Part shown: positions 10,701 through 21,964 of the stretch, one piece after another
Numbering within the stretch: the first letter of the stretch is position 1
How the letters are laid out: each line of letters begins with the position of its first letter
Assembly: GCA_963738345.1 (NCBI GenBank)
Contig: CAVTWI010000002.1
Coordinates: forward strand, 5,332,001-5,396,000
Reading direction: 5' to 3'
Source: Bog-159 sp963738345
GTDB taxonomy: Bacteria; Acidobacteriota; Terriglobia; Bryobacterales; Bryobacteraceae
Length of the DNA: 64,000 bases
Program-made: the position numbers and the translations under genes
The notes under the pieces: generated by a model
What the model was told of the DNA's origin: nothing
The model's database searches: none
What the model saw: only the letters and a program-made list of their open reading frames with translations

Positions 10701-12046
10701 TTCTGCAAGCCGCGTGTCTGCATTTCCGCTTCGGAGAATCCCAACATCCGGCAGAGCGCGGCATTCGCCTGGGCAATGCGGCCCTCGCTACCGGTGACGC
10801 ACATACCAAACGGCGCATGTTCGAAGACACCGTGGAACCGCTCTTCGCTCTCCCTCATGCGGCGAGCGGAGCGCACGCGATCCCCAACGTCGCGGGCGAT
10901 GACCGCCACTCCGACCGCTCCGCCAAAGGCGTCGCAAATAGGAGAGACGGTGACCGCGACATCGACCAGGCTGCCGTCTTTTCTCAGGCGGACCGTATCG
11001 TAGTGGCAAACTTCGCCGGTGCGGACCTTGGCTAATGCTTCGCCCACCTCATGTTGCTGGCTGGTTGGCGCCAGAATGGCGTACGGTTTTCCGACGATCT
11101 CCGCGGTCGCATAGCCGAAGAGGATCTCGGCGCTCTTGTTCCAACTGACGATGGTCCCATCCAAGGCTCCGCTCAAGATCGCGTCGGCGGAGGATTCCAC
11201 GATCGATGCCAACAGCGCGCGCAGTTCTTCGGCTTGTTTTCTTTCGCTGATATCGCGGATAATGGCCGCGGTCGCCATCCCTTCGCCCGCAGGATTTGGC
11301 ACGGCATTGGCCGCCACCGATACGTTGAGCGGACAGCCGTCCTTCCTAAACAGCAAGGCTTCGCGTTGGGGTGCCCTTTCGCCCTTCGGCCCTGTTGCGG
11401 TGAATGGCAGCGCACCGTTCGGTTCGCCGGGCTGGACCAGTATGGAGACATTGCGTCCAATAGCCTCCTCAGCGGAGTAGCCCAATAGAGTTTGAGCGCC
11501 GCGATTCCAGGTTAGGATTGTGCCATCAGGTCGATAAGCGACAATGGCGTCCTCCGACGACTCCACAATTGATGCCAGGAATCGTCGGGCATCCTCAGCG
11601 GCTCGGCGCTCTGTAACGTCCTGCTTAATTGCGATGTAGCTAACGATTTTGTCCTGCGCGCCCCGGACCGGAGTGATACTCATCTCCTCGGTATAGAAGG
11701 TGCCGTTTTTCCGCCGGTTGATCAACTGGCCCCGCCAGATCCGACCGCAAGCGATGGTGTCCCAGATGTCCTTATAGAACTCAGGCGACTGTAGCCCGGA
11801 CTTCAGCACGCGGGTGTTCTGCCCAATGGCATCCTCCGCGGTGTACCCGGTCATGGTGGTAAAGGCTGGATTCACATACCGAATCGTGCCGCTGGTATCG
11901 GAGATGACGATGGCGTCTGCGGATTGCTCCACAGCCGCTATCAAGCCGGCTCGTTCAATTTCCCCGGCCGAGGCTACCGGCCCCTGGGATTCGCCACCCT
12001 CGTTACCCGCACACTCGTGCAATCGACCACTTTCGCGCTGTTCCAC
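7793..12046 (-). CDS. multi-PAS hybrid sensor histidine kinase with receiver and Hpt
   Basis: A 1417-residue cytosolic phosphorelay protein without membrane segments. About seven PAS/PAC units occupy residues 30-900, each closing with a motif such as DVTERR, DISERK or DITDR. These are followed by HisKA (phospho-His in FLANMSHEIRTPMNG), HATPase (LVNLTANAIKF, DTGIGV, GGTGLGLAIS), a receiver (ILVADDDR, phospho-Asp in LVLMDSQMPEMDG, Lys in YLSKPVE) and a C-terminal Hpt with HAMRGAAAAV. The start is GTG 12046, because an in-frame TGA directly precedes it. It lies 53 bases after hemH on the same strand and upstream of the CheY and CheA genes, so it may feed the same pathway. Confidence 0.9.
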   Translation of the reverse strand: MEQRESGRLHECAGNEGGESQGPVASAGEIERAGLIAAVEQSADAIVISDTSGTIRYVNPAFTTMTGYTAEDAIGQNTRVLKSGLQSPEFYKDIWDTIACGRIWRGQLINRRKNGTFYTEEMSITPVRGAQDKIVSYIAIKQDVTERRAAEDARRFLASIVESSEDAIVAYRPDGTILTWNRGAQTLLGYSAEEAIGRNVSILVQPGEPNGALPFTATGPKGERAPQREALLFRKDGCPLNVSVAANAVPNPAGEGMATAAIIRDISERKQAEELRALLASIVESSADAILSGALDGTIVSWNKSAEILFGYATAEIVGKPYAILAPTSQQHEVGEALAKVRTGEVCHYDTVRLRKDGSLVDVAVTVSPICDAFGGAVGVAVIARDVGDRVRSARRMRESEERFHGVFEHAPFGMCVTGSEGRIAQANAALCRMLGFSEAEMQTRGLQNLVHPADHEIIEEAYGRLLADPSMCVEMEPRFLHRDGAAVWTRTRISAVRDAAGKPLYSVVHVEDITARKQSEEALGESEDRFRVMADSCPTMLWVTDDQGELRFINRTYREFAGVTLEEVQEGHWKLLVHPDESVDYTGAFQGAVAERAPFRAEARVRRADGAWRWLGSNAMPRVSPGGIFLGHVGLSSDITDRLKSEQAREFQLLLIRAIHEGSLDGILVVSDDGIVASHNKRFLEIWQVPPAIASGPTVGCADEKLLSACTALVKAPQDFTRRVLELYADPTASDHCEIELNDGRTLERYSTGLRSESGQRLGRVWFFRDIAERKKSEEALRSSEEKFRQLAENIHEVFWMMNASATEMLYVSPAYESLWGRSCESLYQNPMSWMESIEPADRELAHATFEKQMAGECIDSAYRIRARNGQVKWIRDRAFPIRDEAGELIRIAGIAEEITERKRYEVELLRARETADAASRAKSRFLANMSHEIRTPMNGVIGMLQLLLDTDLTLEQREYAGVIEDSGRTLLALIDDILDLSKIEAQKISLEKVDFDLSRVMEDAFQTLHARSTAKGLAFSWQAEAKIPALLRGDPYRLRQVLVNLTANAIKFTERGKVSVQVQVESRTEERVTLLFSVTDTGIGVHPDQAAALFSPFVQADPSDTRKYGGTGLGLAISKELVELMGGNIGLRNGDSPGSIFWFTAVFEISAEGASKTAPARGEISSGVVRARWGARILVADDDRTNQRVLLGQLQKLGYVAHAVATGAEAIDAVRHEQYDLVLMDSQMPEMDGFEATRRIRELVSGHIPIVSVTADAMAGDRERCLRGGMDDYLSKPVELRRLADVLARWLPDVAPCGKSPADPPVFDEEDLLSRMVRDRNLAGQIVKGFLEDFPSQLDKLRRRLDASDGSGAALQAHAMRGAAAAVSAGGIRALALAMEQSGRAGRLHDFDELLPRAAREFERLKDTLRHTGWA

Positions 12047-12099
12047 TCAGTACCAGTTATCGGCGGACAGGCGGACTAGCACTAGAGGCGATTTTGCGC

Positions 12100-13119
12100 T
12101 TAGGCGCGGCGCACGGCGGGGGCGGGGCAGCAGTCCTCGGCGCAGATATCGTGGCTAGGGCCGAAATGGCCCAAGGCACGGCGAGGTACGCCTTCGGTTC
12201 GTTCAAGGACCAGTTCCCGGATCATTGCGGCGAAACGCGGGTCCGCGCCCACGGTGGCGGCGCGAACCATATTTAAGCCCAGTGTGCCGCACAATTGGGA
12301 CGCCTCGGTATCCAAATCGTACACGACTTCCATGTGGTCGGAGATGAATCCGATAGGCGCCAGGATCACATCGCGCACCGAACCCTCCGCAGCAAGTTCG
12401 CGCAGGTATTCCAACACGTCAGGACCCAGCCAGGGTTGGCCGGGCGCGCCGCTGCGGCTCTGATACACGAGCCGGTAGGAGGGCCGTTCCACGCACTCCG
12501 CCACCAGACGGCAGGCTTCCGAGACCTGTTGGACATACTGGCTGGTCTCGGCCATGGTTACCGGAACACTGTGCGCCGTAAAGGCTAGGGCTGCGTTGGC
12601 GCGCCTCTCGGGCGGGATCTGGTCGAGCGCGGCCGTTACCCGGTCAGCCATTATGCCGACGAAAGCTGGGTGATTGTAAAACACCCGGAGTTTCAATAAC
12701 TCCGGCGCGCCCGGACCCACGGCGAGCCGCGCGCGGGCCATATCCTCCAAGTATTGCCGACAGCCGGAATAGGAACTGTAGGCCGAGGTGACGAAGACGA
12801 AGGCGCGGCGCACGCCGTCCGCGGTCATCTGGCGCAGCGTATCCGCTAATAGCGGATGCCAGTTTCGATTGCCCCAGTACAGCGGCAGGTGCGGCCCCTC
12901 GGCGGCCAGCACATCGCGCAGTGCAGACAGCAGCGCGCGATTCTGATCGTTAATCGGGCTGCGGCCTCCAAAGTGATGATAATGCTCGGCTACTTCGAGC
13001 ATGCGCTGGCGCGGCACGGGACGGCCGCGAAGCACGTTTTCAAGAAAAGGCATCACTTCGGCGTGTTCGTCGGGCCCCCCGAAAGAAAGAAGCAGCAGTG
13101 CGTCTCCGGGGCTGGTCAT
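12100..13119 (-). CDS. hemH: ferrochelatase
   Basis: Inserts ferrous iron into a porphyrin in late haem synthesis. The sequence has LLLLSFGGPD near the N-terminus, the catalytic histidine in FTAHSVPVTM and the conserved acidic motif FISDHMEVVYDLD. The C-terminal end carries a CAEDCCPAP cysteine cluster; some ferrochelatases bind [2Fe-2S] clusters through C-terminal cysteines, but whether this one does is not shown. I start at the MTSPGD methionine (13119), since the upstream 25 residues look non-native. Length about 339 residues, normal for the family. The protoporphyrin versus coproporphyrin substrate cannot be decided here. Confidence 0.88.
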   Translation of the reverse strand: MTSPGDALLLLSFGGPDEHAEVMPFLENVLRGRPVPRQRMLEVAEHYHHFGGRSPINDQNRALLSALRDVLAAEGPHLPLYWGNRNWHPLLADTLRQMTADGVRRAFVFVTSAYSSYSGCRQYLEDMARARLAVGPGAPELLKLRVFYNHPAFVGIMADRVTAALDQIPPERRANAALAFTAHSVPVTMAETSQYVQQVSEACRLVAECVERPSYRLVYQSRSGAPGQPWLGPDVLEYLRELAAEGSVRDVILAPIGFISDHMEVVYDLDTEASQLCGTLGLNMVRAATVGADPRFAAMIRELVLERTEGVPRRALGHFGPSHDICAEDCCPAPAVRRA

Positions 13120-13371
13120 AGCTTGTACCAAGTGCTTTTTCCGCGCGACAGTCCCATGTCTGGAGTATAACCCACCGGTGCGGGTCCGGAACAAACCTCA
13201 CGCCACCTCTTCGAGGTGCTGCTTATTCAAATCGAGGACGACACTGCATTTCCGATAAAGGCCGCACGCCCTGATTGCTCTATTATATGTTTAAGAAACT
13301 TAGGCTTAACAGCCATATGACGCACCAGTTACTATCTGCTTTTCTAATACTGCATAAATCTTAAAAGGCTA

Positions 13372-13401
13372 TTGCATGATACTAGAAGGGCTTGCTACAC
13401 T
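13372..13401 (+). promoter_or_regulatory. candidate sigma70-like promoter of gltBD
   Basis: TTGCAT (13372-13377) and TACACT (13396-13401) are separated by 18 bases in an AT-rich stretch. Transcription would start about 15 bases before the gltB ATG at 13424, which has a CGGAGAA ribosome site five bases upstream. The 304-base gap between hemH and gltB (13120-13423) otherwise holds nothing recognisable. Confidence 0.4.
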
Positions 13402-13423
13402 TAAGGAATTCCACGGAGAAAAT

Positions 13424-16400
13424 ATGGCCGAATCCACGTGTATCCCCGGTCGAAACCAGCTACCGTCTCCCGAGGGCCTTTACGACCCCCGAAACGAACA
13501 TGATGCTTGCGGCATAGGTTTCGTAGCCAGCATCAAGGGCCACAAGTCCCACGACATTATCGCCAAAGGCATTCAGGTCCTGATCAACCTGACCCATCGC
13601 GGCGCTTGCGGCTGCGATCCGGAAACCGGCGACGGCGCCGGCATTCTGATCCAGATTCCGCACAAGTTTTTCGCGCGCGAGTGCGCAGCCTTGGGTTTCA
13701 CACTTCCGGCCGAAGGCGAATACGGCGTGGGCATGACCTTCCTTCCCGTCGAACCGCATCAACGTCTGTCGTGCGAGGGCATCCTCGAGCGCATCGTGCG
13801 CGAAGAAGGACTCACGGTACTCGGCTGGCGCGATACTCCGGTGGATGGCGACGCGATCGGCCGCGTGGCGCGCGCGTCGCAGCCTTATATCCAGCAGATC
13901 TTCGTCGGATGCACCGGACATGCGACCCGGATGCGCTGGAGCGCAAACTCTACATCGTCCGCAAGCGCGCCGAATCGGAAGTGGCGCGCACCAGCCTGCC
14001 CAATAAGGGCGATTTCTACATTCCGTCGCTGTCGGCGCGCACCATTGTATATAAAGGACTGCTGCTGGCTCCCCAGATGGCGGATTTTTACGGCGAGCTA
14101 TCCGATCCTGACGTGATGAGCGCGCTTTGCCTGGTGCACCAGCGCTTCTCGACCAATACGTTTCCCACCTGGCAACTGGCGCATCCTTACCGCTACGTCG
14201 CCCACAACGGCGAAATCAACACGTTGCGCGGCAACGTGAACTGGATGCATGCGCGCCAGTCCATCCTGGCCTCTCCGCTTTTCGGCGACGATATGAAGAA
14301 GCTGTTCCCCATCATTGCTCCGAACGGCAGCGATTCGGCGGCCTTCGACAACGCGGTCGAACTGCTGTTCATGGCGGGCCGCGATCTGCCGCACGCCATG
14401 GCCATGCTGATTCCCGGAAGCTTGGGCCAGCAATCCGCACATGAACCCGGAGAAGCGGGCGTTCTACGAATATCACGCTTCGCTGATGGAGCCTTGGGAC
14501 GGTCCGGCGGCCATCGCGTTTACCGATGGCCGGGTGATCGGCGCCACGCTCGACCGCAATGGCTTGCGCCCCGCGCGCTACCTGGTGACGCACGACGACC
14601 TGATCGTGATGTCGTCGGAAGCCGGCGTGCTGCCGGTTAAGCCCGAGAACGTCAAGAAAAAGGGCCGGCTGCAGCCCGGCAAGATGCTGCTGGTCGATAC
14701 CGTCGGCGGCCGCATCGTTTCCGATAAAGAAATCAAAGAGCGGCTTTACTCGCGCAAGCCCTACGGCCAGTGGCTGGCCGAGAACCAGGTCACGCTCGAA
14801 CAACTGCCAGACCCGCCGCGCGTGCATGGCACCGATCACGACACCATCCTTTGCCGCCAGCGCGCCTTCGGCTATACCGACGAAGACCTGCGCACGATCC
14901 TTGCGCCCATGGCCGAAAACGGGCAGGAGCCGATCGGTTCGATGGGCACCGACACGCCGCTGGCCTGCCTTTCCGACAAGCCGCAGCCGCTGTTCAACTA
15001 CTTCAAGCAGCTCTTCGCGCAGGTGACCAATCCGCCCATCGATCCCATTCGCGAAGAGATGGTGATGTCGCTGATCAGCTACATCGGCACCGAGCGCAAC
15101 ATCCTGGACGAGACGCCGCAAGCACTGCCACACGCTGCGCCTGCCGCATCCGATCATCGGCAACCGGTCGCTGGAAAAACTGCGCCGCGTTTCGCAAGGC
15201 GATTTTCTGGCCACCACGCTGCCCACGCTGTTTCCCGTGCCGAAGATGGCGAAAAGGGGCTGGAGCGCGCGCTCGATTCGCTCTGCCGGCGCGCTTCGCT
15301 GGCCATCAAATCCGGCTACACGCTGCTGATTCTCTCCGACCGCGGCATCGACGAAGACTACGCGCCCATCCCCAGCCTGCTGGCGCTGGCGGCGGTGCAC
15401 AATCACCTGGTTCGCGAAGAGACGCGCACGCAGGTGGCGCTGATTATCGAATCCGGCGAGCCGCGCGAGGTGATGCATTTCGCGCTGCTGATCGGCTACG
15501 GCGCGAGCGCCGTGAATCCTTACCTGGCCATCGAGACGCTCGAAGACATGGCCATGCGCGGCAATCTGCCCGCCGGCCTGACGTTCGAAAACGCGCTGGC
15601 GCAATTACAAGAAGGCCATCAACAAGGGACTGCTGAAGACCTTTTCGAAGATGGGCATCTCCACGCTGCAAAGCTATCGCGGCGCGCAGGTGTTCGAAGC
15701 CATCGGGCTGAACAAAGCGTTGGTCGACAAATATTTCACCGGCACGGCGTCGCGCATCGAAGGCGTGGGCCTGGACGTGCTGGCGCGCGAAGCGCAGATG
15801 AAGCACGCGCTGGCGTTTCAGCCGGTCACCGAGTTACGACACCGAACTGCCGGTGGGCGGCAATTATCAATACCGCGTGCGCGGCGAGTATCACCTGCTG
15901 AATCCGCTGACGGTGAGCAAGCTGCAGCACGCGGTGCGGCAGCAGAGTTCGGACGACGTTCCAGGAATACACGGACCTGATCGACAAGCAGAACCGGCAG
16001 CTGTGCACGCTGCGCGGGCTGTTGGAAATCAAGCCGTCAGTGCGTCCGGTTGCCGCTCGAAGAAGTGGAACCGGCTACGGAGATCGTGAAGCGCTTCGCC
16101 ACCGGCGCCATGTCGTTCGGCTCGATTTCGAAGGAAGCGCACGAGACGCTGGCCATCGCCATGAACCGCATCGGCGGCAAATCGAATACCGGCGAAGGCG
16201 GCGAAGACGAAGCGCGCTTCCAGCGCGATGCGAACGGCGACTGGCGGCGCAGCGCGATCAAGCAGGTGGCCTCGGCGCGCTTCGGCGTCACCACGAATTA
16301 TCTGGTGAATGCCGACGAGCTGCAGATCAAAATGGCGCAGGGCGCCAAGCCCGGCGAAGGCGGCCAGCTGCCCGGCCACAAGGTGGACGAGGTGATCGCG

Positions 16401-18017
16401 CGCGTGCGCCATTCCATTCCCGGCGTGGGGCTGATTTCGCCGCCGCCGCATCACGATATTTACTCCATCGAAGATCTGGCGCAGCTCATTTACGATCTGA
16501 AGAACGTCAATCCGCGCGCGCGCATTTCGGTGAAGCTGGTGGCCGAAGTGGGCGTGGGCACGGTGGCCGCGGGTGTCGCCAAGGCGCATGCCGACGTGGT
16601 TCTGATCAGCGGCGATAACGGCGGCACCGGCGCTTCGCCGCTCAGTTCCATCAAGCACGCGGGCATCCCCTGGGAACTGGGCCTGGCCGAAACGCAGCAG
16701 GTGCTGGTGATGAACGATCTGCGCGGCCGCATTCGCGTGCAGACCGACGGCAAGCTGCAAACCGGCCGCGACGTCGCTATCGCCGCGCTGCTGGGCGCCG
16801 AAGAATTCGGTTTCGCCACCGCGCCGCTGGTGGCGATGGGCTGCATCATGATGCGCAAGTGCCACCTGAATACTTGTCCGGTGGGCATCGCCACGCAGGA
16901 TCCCGTGCTACGCGCAAAGTTTCAAGGGCAGCCCGAGCACGTCATCAATTTCTTCTTCTTCATCGCCGAACAGGTGCGCGCAGTATATGGCGCAGCTGGG
17001 GTTCCGCACGTTGGACGAGATGGTCGGCCGCGTGGATATGCTCGATCCGCGCGCCGCGATCGACCACTGGAAGGCCAAGGGACTCGATTTCTCCGCCATT
17101 CTGTACAACCCGCAAGTGCCCGCACGCATTGCGCGCCGCTGCGTGCAGTCGCAGGATCACGGCCTCGCCCAGGCGCTCGATTACAAGCTGATCGAACTGG
17201 CCGGCGAAGCGCTCGACGAACCGCAGCCCGATCGAAATCAAGCTGCCCATCCGCAACGTGCACCGCACGGTGGGCGCCATGCTGAGCGGCGAGATTGCGC
17301 GGCGCTACGGCTCGGCCGGGCTGCCCGACGATACGATCCGTTTCGAATTCACCGGCTCGGCGGGGCAAAGCTTCGGCGCGTTCCTGGCGAAAGGCGTCAC
17401 GCTGACGCTGGAGGGCGACGCCAACGATTATGTCGGCAAGGGGCTTTCCGGCGGACGGGTGATCGTCTATCCGCCGCGCGGATCGTACGTTTCTGCCCGA
17501 AGAGAATATTCTGATCGGCAACGTCGTCCTTTATGGCGCCACCAGCGGCGAAGCCTTTTTCAACGGCATGGCCGGCGAGCGCTTCGCGGTCCGCAATTCC
17601 GGCGCAACGGCGGTGGTGGAAGGCCTGGGCGATCACGGCTGCGAATACATGACCAACGGCCTGGTGGTGGTGCTGGGCAAATGCGGGCGCAATTTCGCCG
17701 CGGGCATGAGCGGCGGCATTGCCTACGTGCTCGACGAGACCGGCGAGTTCGCGGAGAAGCGCTGCAACACCGCCGGCGGTCGATCTGGAGCCGGTCGGAA
17801 GGCGACGCACCGACTGCTGCGCAGCCTGATCGAGCGGCATGTCGAGTTCACCGGCAGCCCGCGGGCCAAGTGGATCCTGGAAAACTGGGCCACCATGCTG
17901 CCGAAGTTCATCAAAGTCTTCCCGCACGAGTACAAGCGCGTGCTGAAGCTAAGCCATCAGCCGCCCAGTCACCAGCTCATCAGGCCAGCGAGCGTCCGGG
18001 AGGTGGCGCATGGGTAA
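13424..18017 (+). CDS. gltB: glutamate synthase large subunit (at least ten frameshifts)
   Basis: Makes glutamate from glutamine and 2-oxoglutarate in ammonia assimilation. The N-terminal class II amidotransferase has its nucleophilic Cys in NEHDACGIGFVA, exposed after removal of a short propeptide. Later come the FMN/synthase domain (GAMSFGSISKEAHE, SGDNGGTGASPLSS), the [3Fe-4S] motif C-x5-C-x4-C in MGCIMMRKCHLNTCPVG, and the C-terminal glutamate synthase beta-helix repeats (GLSGGRVIV, GMSGGIAYV). The frame shifts near 13920, 14430, 15118, 15245, 15605, 15830, 15955, 16045, 16977, 17228, 17490 and 17785. The combined span of about 1530 codons equals the normal family length. The start at 13424 has a clear GGAG site. 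The stop overlaps gltD by eight bases. Confidence 0.9.
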
Positions 18018-19436
18018 GACTACCGGCTTTCTGGAATACACGCGCGAGCTACCCGCGCGCCGCCCGCCGGCCGAGCGCATCAACGACTGGTTCGAGATCT
18101 ACCTCGATTTCCCCGAAGACAAAATCCGCACGCAGGGCGCGCGCTGCATGGATTGCGGCGTGCCGTTCTGCCACACCGGATGTCCGGTCAACAACATCAT
18201 TCCGGACTGGAACGATCTGGTGTATCGCGGCCGCTGGCACGAAGCGATCCGCGTGCTGCATGCCACCAACAATTTTCCGGAGTTTACCGGCCGCATCTGC
18301 CCCGCGCCCGTGCGAAGCGGCCTGCGTGCTGGGCATCAACGAGCCGCCGGTCACGATCAAGCAGATCGAGAAGACCATCGTCGACCGCGCGTTCGCCGAA
18401 GGCTGGATCGTGCCCGAGCCGCCGCGCAACATCACCGGGCAAGCGCGTGGCGGTTGTGGGATCGGGTCCGGCCGGCCTGGCTGCCGCGCAGCAGTTGCGC
18501 GCGCCGGGCATGCGGTCACGGTCTTCGAAAAGAACGACCGCATCGGCGGCCTGCTGCGCTACGGCATTCCCGATTTCAAAATGGAGAAGCACCTGATCGA
18601 CCGGCGCCTGGAACAGATGCGGGCCGAGGGCGTCGAGTTCGTCCCCAACGCGCACGTGGGCGGCAACATTCCGGTGGAGGATCTGCGGCGCGATTACGAT
18701 GCCATTCTGCTGGCGGGCGGCGCGGAACAGCCGCGCGATCTGCAGGTGCCCGGCCGCGAGTTGAAGGGCATCCACTTCGCCATGGAATTTCTGCCGCAAC
18801 AGAATCGCCGCAGCGAAGGCGACACGTTCCCGATGCCGGCGCTATTCTGGCTACAGGCAAGCGCGTGGTGATCATCGGCGGCGGCGATACGGGCGCGGAT
18901 TGCCTGGGCACTTCCCACCGCCAGAGAGCGCAGTCGGTGCATCAGTTTGAAATGCTGCCGCAACCTCCGGCACGAACGCGCGCCGTCACACGCCCTGGCC
19001 GCTGTGGCCCATGCAGCTTGCGCACGGAAAGTTCGCACGAAGAAGGCGGCGTCCGGGAGTGGAGCGTCGCCACCACGCGCTTCACCGGCGACGAGCAGGG
19101 CAACGTGAAGCAGTTGCACGCCGTCCGGGTCGGCCCAGCGCCGAAATTCGAGCCACTGCCGGGCACGGAATTCACGCTGGATGCGGACTTGGTGCTGCTG
19201 GCGATGGGCTTTCTGGGACCCGTTCAAATCGGGGCTGATCGAGAGTCTGGGCGTGAAGCTGGATGCTCGCGGCAACGTCCAGGCGGGCGACAATTACATG
19301 ACCTCTGTCCCCGGCGTATTCGCGGCGGGCGATATGCGGCGCGGGCAATCGCTGGTGGTTTGGGCGATCTGCGAAGGGCGCAACGCGGCGCGCGGGGTCG
19401 ATCAAGTATTTGATGGGCTCGACCAAGCTGCCCTGA
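18010..19436 (+). CDS. gltD: glutamate synthase small subunit (frameshifted)
   Basis: Passes NAD(P)H electrons to GltB. The N-terminal iron-sulfur motifs are CMDCGVPFCHTGCPVNN and RICPAPCEAAC. FAD binding is by GSGPAGLAAAQQLR and the second nucleotide site by VIIGGGDTGADCLGTS. The closing FAD motif is PGVFAAGDMRRGQSLVVWAI. Frame changes occur near 18310, 18440, 18490, 18845, 19215 and 19400. The last shift restores the usual end IKYLMGSTKLP and a stop at 19434-19436. The start ATG at 18010 lies inside the end of gltB, so the two are coupled. The stop directly abuts the stop of the convergent permease gene. Confidence 0.9.
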
Positions 19437-21870
19437 TCATTCGTAGCGCAAAGCTTCCACTGGATCCACCTTGCCCGCGCGGCGCGTAGGAACCCAACAG
19501 GCCAGCAGCGCCACGCTCGCAAACAAAACCGCTACCCCGATTAGCGTTATCGGATCGCCCGGTTCTACTTCGAACAGGAACGATCGCAGCACGCGCGATA
19601 ACACTAGCGCGGCAGCTATGCCCGCAATCACGCCTCCTGCGATCAGCCGGAATCCTTCGCCGAAGATCAAGTTGCGGATGTCGCGCTGCTGGGCTCCCAC
19701 GGCGGAGCGAATCGCCAACTCCCGCCGCCGCGAAGCCACCGAAAGCGACAGCACGCCGTAGATACCCACTAGCGTCAGCACGCTTCCCACCACCGCAAAC
19801 CCAGCCAGTAACTGCATTGCGAACGTACGCGAGGCCAGCGAATCGCTTTGGATCTGTTGCAGCGTCTTAACGTTTTCGACAGCCACCGTCGGATCGACCG
19901 CCCGCAACTCACGCCGCACGGCGGCCATAACAGTATGCGGATCGGCCGCCGTGCGGACTACCAGGTGCTTGGAAAACGCATTGGCCTGCCATAGCGGGAA
20001 ATAAACTTCGGGCTGTCCAGTATGGGTGAGATCATCGGTGCGCCCATTGGCTACCACGCCCACGATTTCAGTCGCCGGGCTCCTGCCGGGTGCCCATCCA
20101 CAGCTTCTTTCCGATCGCCACCGTGCCGCGGGAAATAGCGATCAGCGAACGCCTTGTTCACTACCGCTACGTCGGCGCTTTACGAATATCCGTGGCGCGG
20201 AAATCCCGCCCGTCCAGAAGCGGAAGCCCCAGCAGCGCGAAGTAATTCTGCGTCACCGCGCGCAGTGGCACGGCGATGCGGTCGCTTTCCTTGGCAGGTG
20301 CGGGCTGGCCCTCCACGTCCACCGTAGCCGGCCAGTTGTTGCCGGTCAGCGGAACGCCCCAGGCGAATGCCGCATACTGCACGCCGGGAATCGCGGCCAC
20401 CCGTTCCAGCGCATGGCGATGGAAATCCGCCCAGTCGCCCTGACCGCGGTCACGCTCATGGTCAATATCCGTCCGATACTGTAGCCCGATTCCACGTTAG
20501 AGATGTTCATCATGGTGCGGATCAGCAGACCGGCGCCTACCAACAGCGCCAGAGTCAGCGCCGTCTGAACCAGGGTAACGGCGCGCAGCAGCCGACGTTC
20601 GCCGCGACTGGCGCTGCTCTTGGGACCGGCGTTTTTCAGCACCTGCACCGGGTCGAGCCGCGAGGCGCGCAACGCGGGGTAGAGTCCCGCCAGCAGCGCC
20701 GCGAAGACCGCCGAGAAAAAACCGAAGGCCAGCACCGGCCAGCCCAGCGTGACCGAGTCAAGCCGCGGGATGGCGTGTCCGCCAATCAGTTTGAATATAT
20801 TCACCGCGCCTAGCGCCAGCACCACGCCCAGCGCGCCGCCCAACAATGCCACCAGCAGACTCTCGGTCGATACTTGCCGGAACAAGCGCCACGCGGCCCA
20901 CACCCAATGCGCTGCGCACGGCGTATTCCTGCTGGCGCTGCAGTCCGCGCACCAACAGCAGCGCGGAAGCATTGCCGCAAGCGATCAACAGCACCAGCGC
21001 GGCCGCGCCCAACAGGGGCCACAAGATGCGGCTGCCATCGTGATTCAATTCGGTAGTTAGAGATTTCACCTCGGGCGTGAACCCTTCAAATTCGTGCTCC
21101 CCGGATGCCTGCCGAGCGGCCAGAACTTTCAGCTCTCCCTGGGCTTGTTGAGCGGTGGCGCCCGGGCGCAAGCGTCCCACGATATCCCAGATGGGCGCTT
21201 TCCGGAACGTGGGCTTGGAGGGCGCCGGAATCCAGAAATCGACGTGCGCGTTCAGGTTGTAATTCGGTTCCTGTGCATCGCCGGGCGAGGGCAGAAATCG
21301 CACGCCGCGCGGCATGACGCCGATCACGGTAGGCGGCGTATCCTGCCGGCTGATGCGGATTTTCTGCCCGATGATGTGCGGATCGCCATTAAACGTCCGC
21401 TGCCACAGGTCGTAGCCGAGAATGATTACGGGCGCGGTCTTGTCGCTGCTGGTTTCGGATTCGAGGAAGGTGCGCCCCATCAATGGCTGTAGCCCCAGCA
21501 CGCGGAAGTAATCGCGTGTGACCCACATGCCTTCCAGGGATTCGCTGCCGTCTTGGCGGATCAGGAAATTAAACGTCCAGGAATAGGCCGCCAGGTCTTC
21601 GAGTGATTTCGACTGCTGTTTCCATTCGACCCACTGCGCGGAGGGCCAACCGCGCGGGTGCTCCATCTGGCGGCCATCAGCGCGGGCGGTCGGAATCAGC
21701 ACCAGGCGCTGCGGATCGCGATACGGGGGCGGCGTCAACAGAACGCCGCGAATGAGGCTGAAGACGGCCGATGTCGCGCCGATGCCCAATGCCAGCGTGA
21801 GTACGGCAATGATGGTAAAGCCGGGCTGCTTGCGGAGCATTCGCAGGCCGATTCGCAGGTCTTGGAGCAT
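19437..21870 (-). CDS. MacB/FtsX-type permease (frameshifted)
   Basis: A large permease of about 810 residues with two copies of the periplasmic MacB-type and FtsX-type membrane units. The N-terminus is MLQDLRIGLRMLRKQPGFT followed by a first helix LTLALGIGATSAVFSL. Helices also occur around GAAALVLLIACGNASALLLVRG and near the end (VGSVLTLVGIYGVLSLSVASRRRELAIR). It lacks the cytosolic prefix domain seen in the permeases at 23.8 and 26.4 kb, and no ATPase gene is adjacent. Frames change near 20900, 20400 and 20100-20170. A GGAGGA site lies six bases before ATG 21870. The substrate is unknown. Confidence 0.8.
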
Positions 21871-21964
21871 AGTGGTCCTCCGGTACTGGATGTTTGGACG
21901 AACGAGCCGGCGTGCGGGTTAGCAGAGATCAGAATAGTTGGGGCTATCGTAAGCTATAGTTGCA

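Noticed and set aside
14369..15604. 411-residue minus-strand frame
   Set aside because: Antisense to gltB, whose active-site and iron-sulfur motifs are clear on the plus strand.
13424..18017. Programmed frameshifting in gltB
   Set aside because: A dozen shifts in both directions without slippery sites is not compatible with recoding; sequencing error is simpler.
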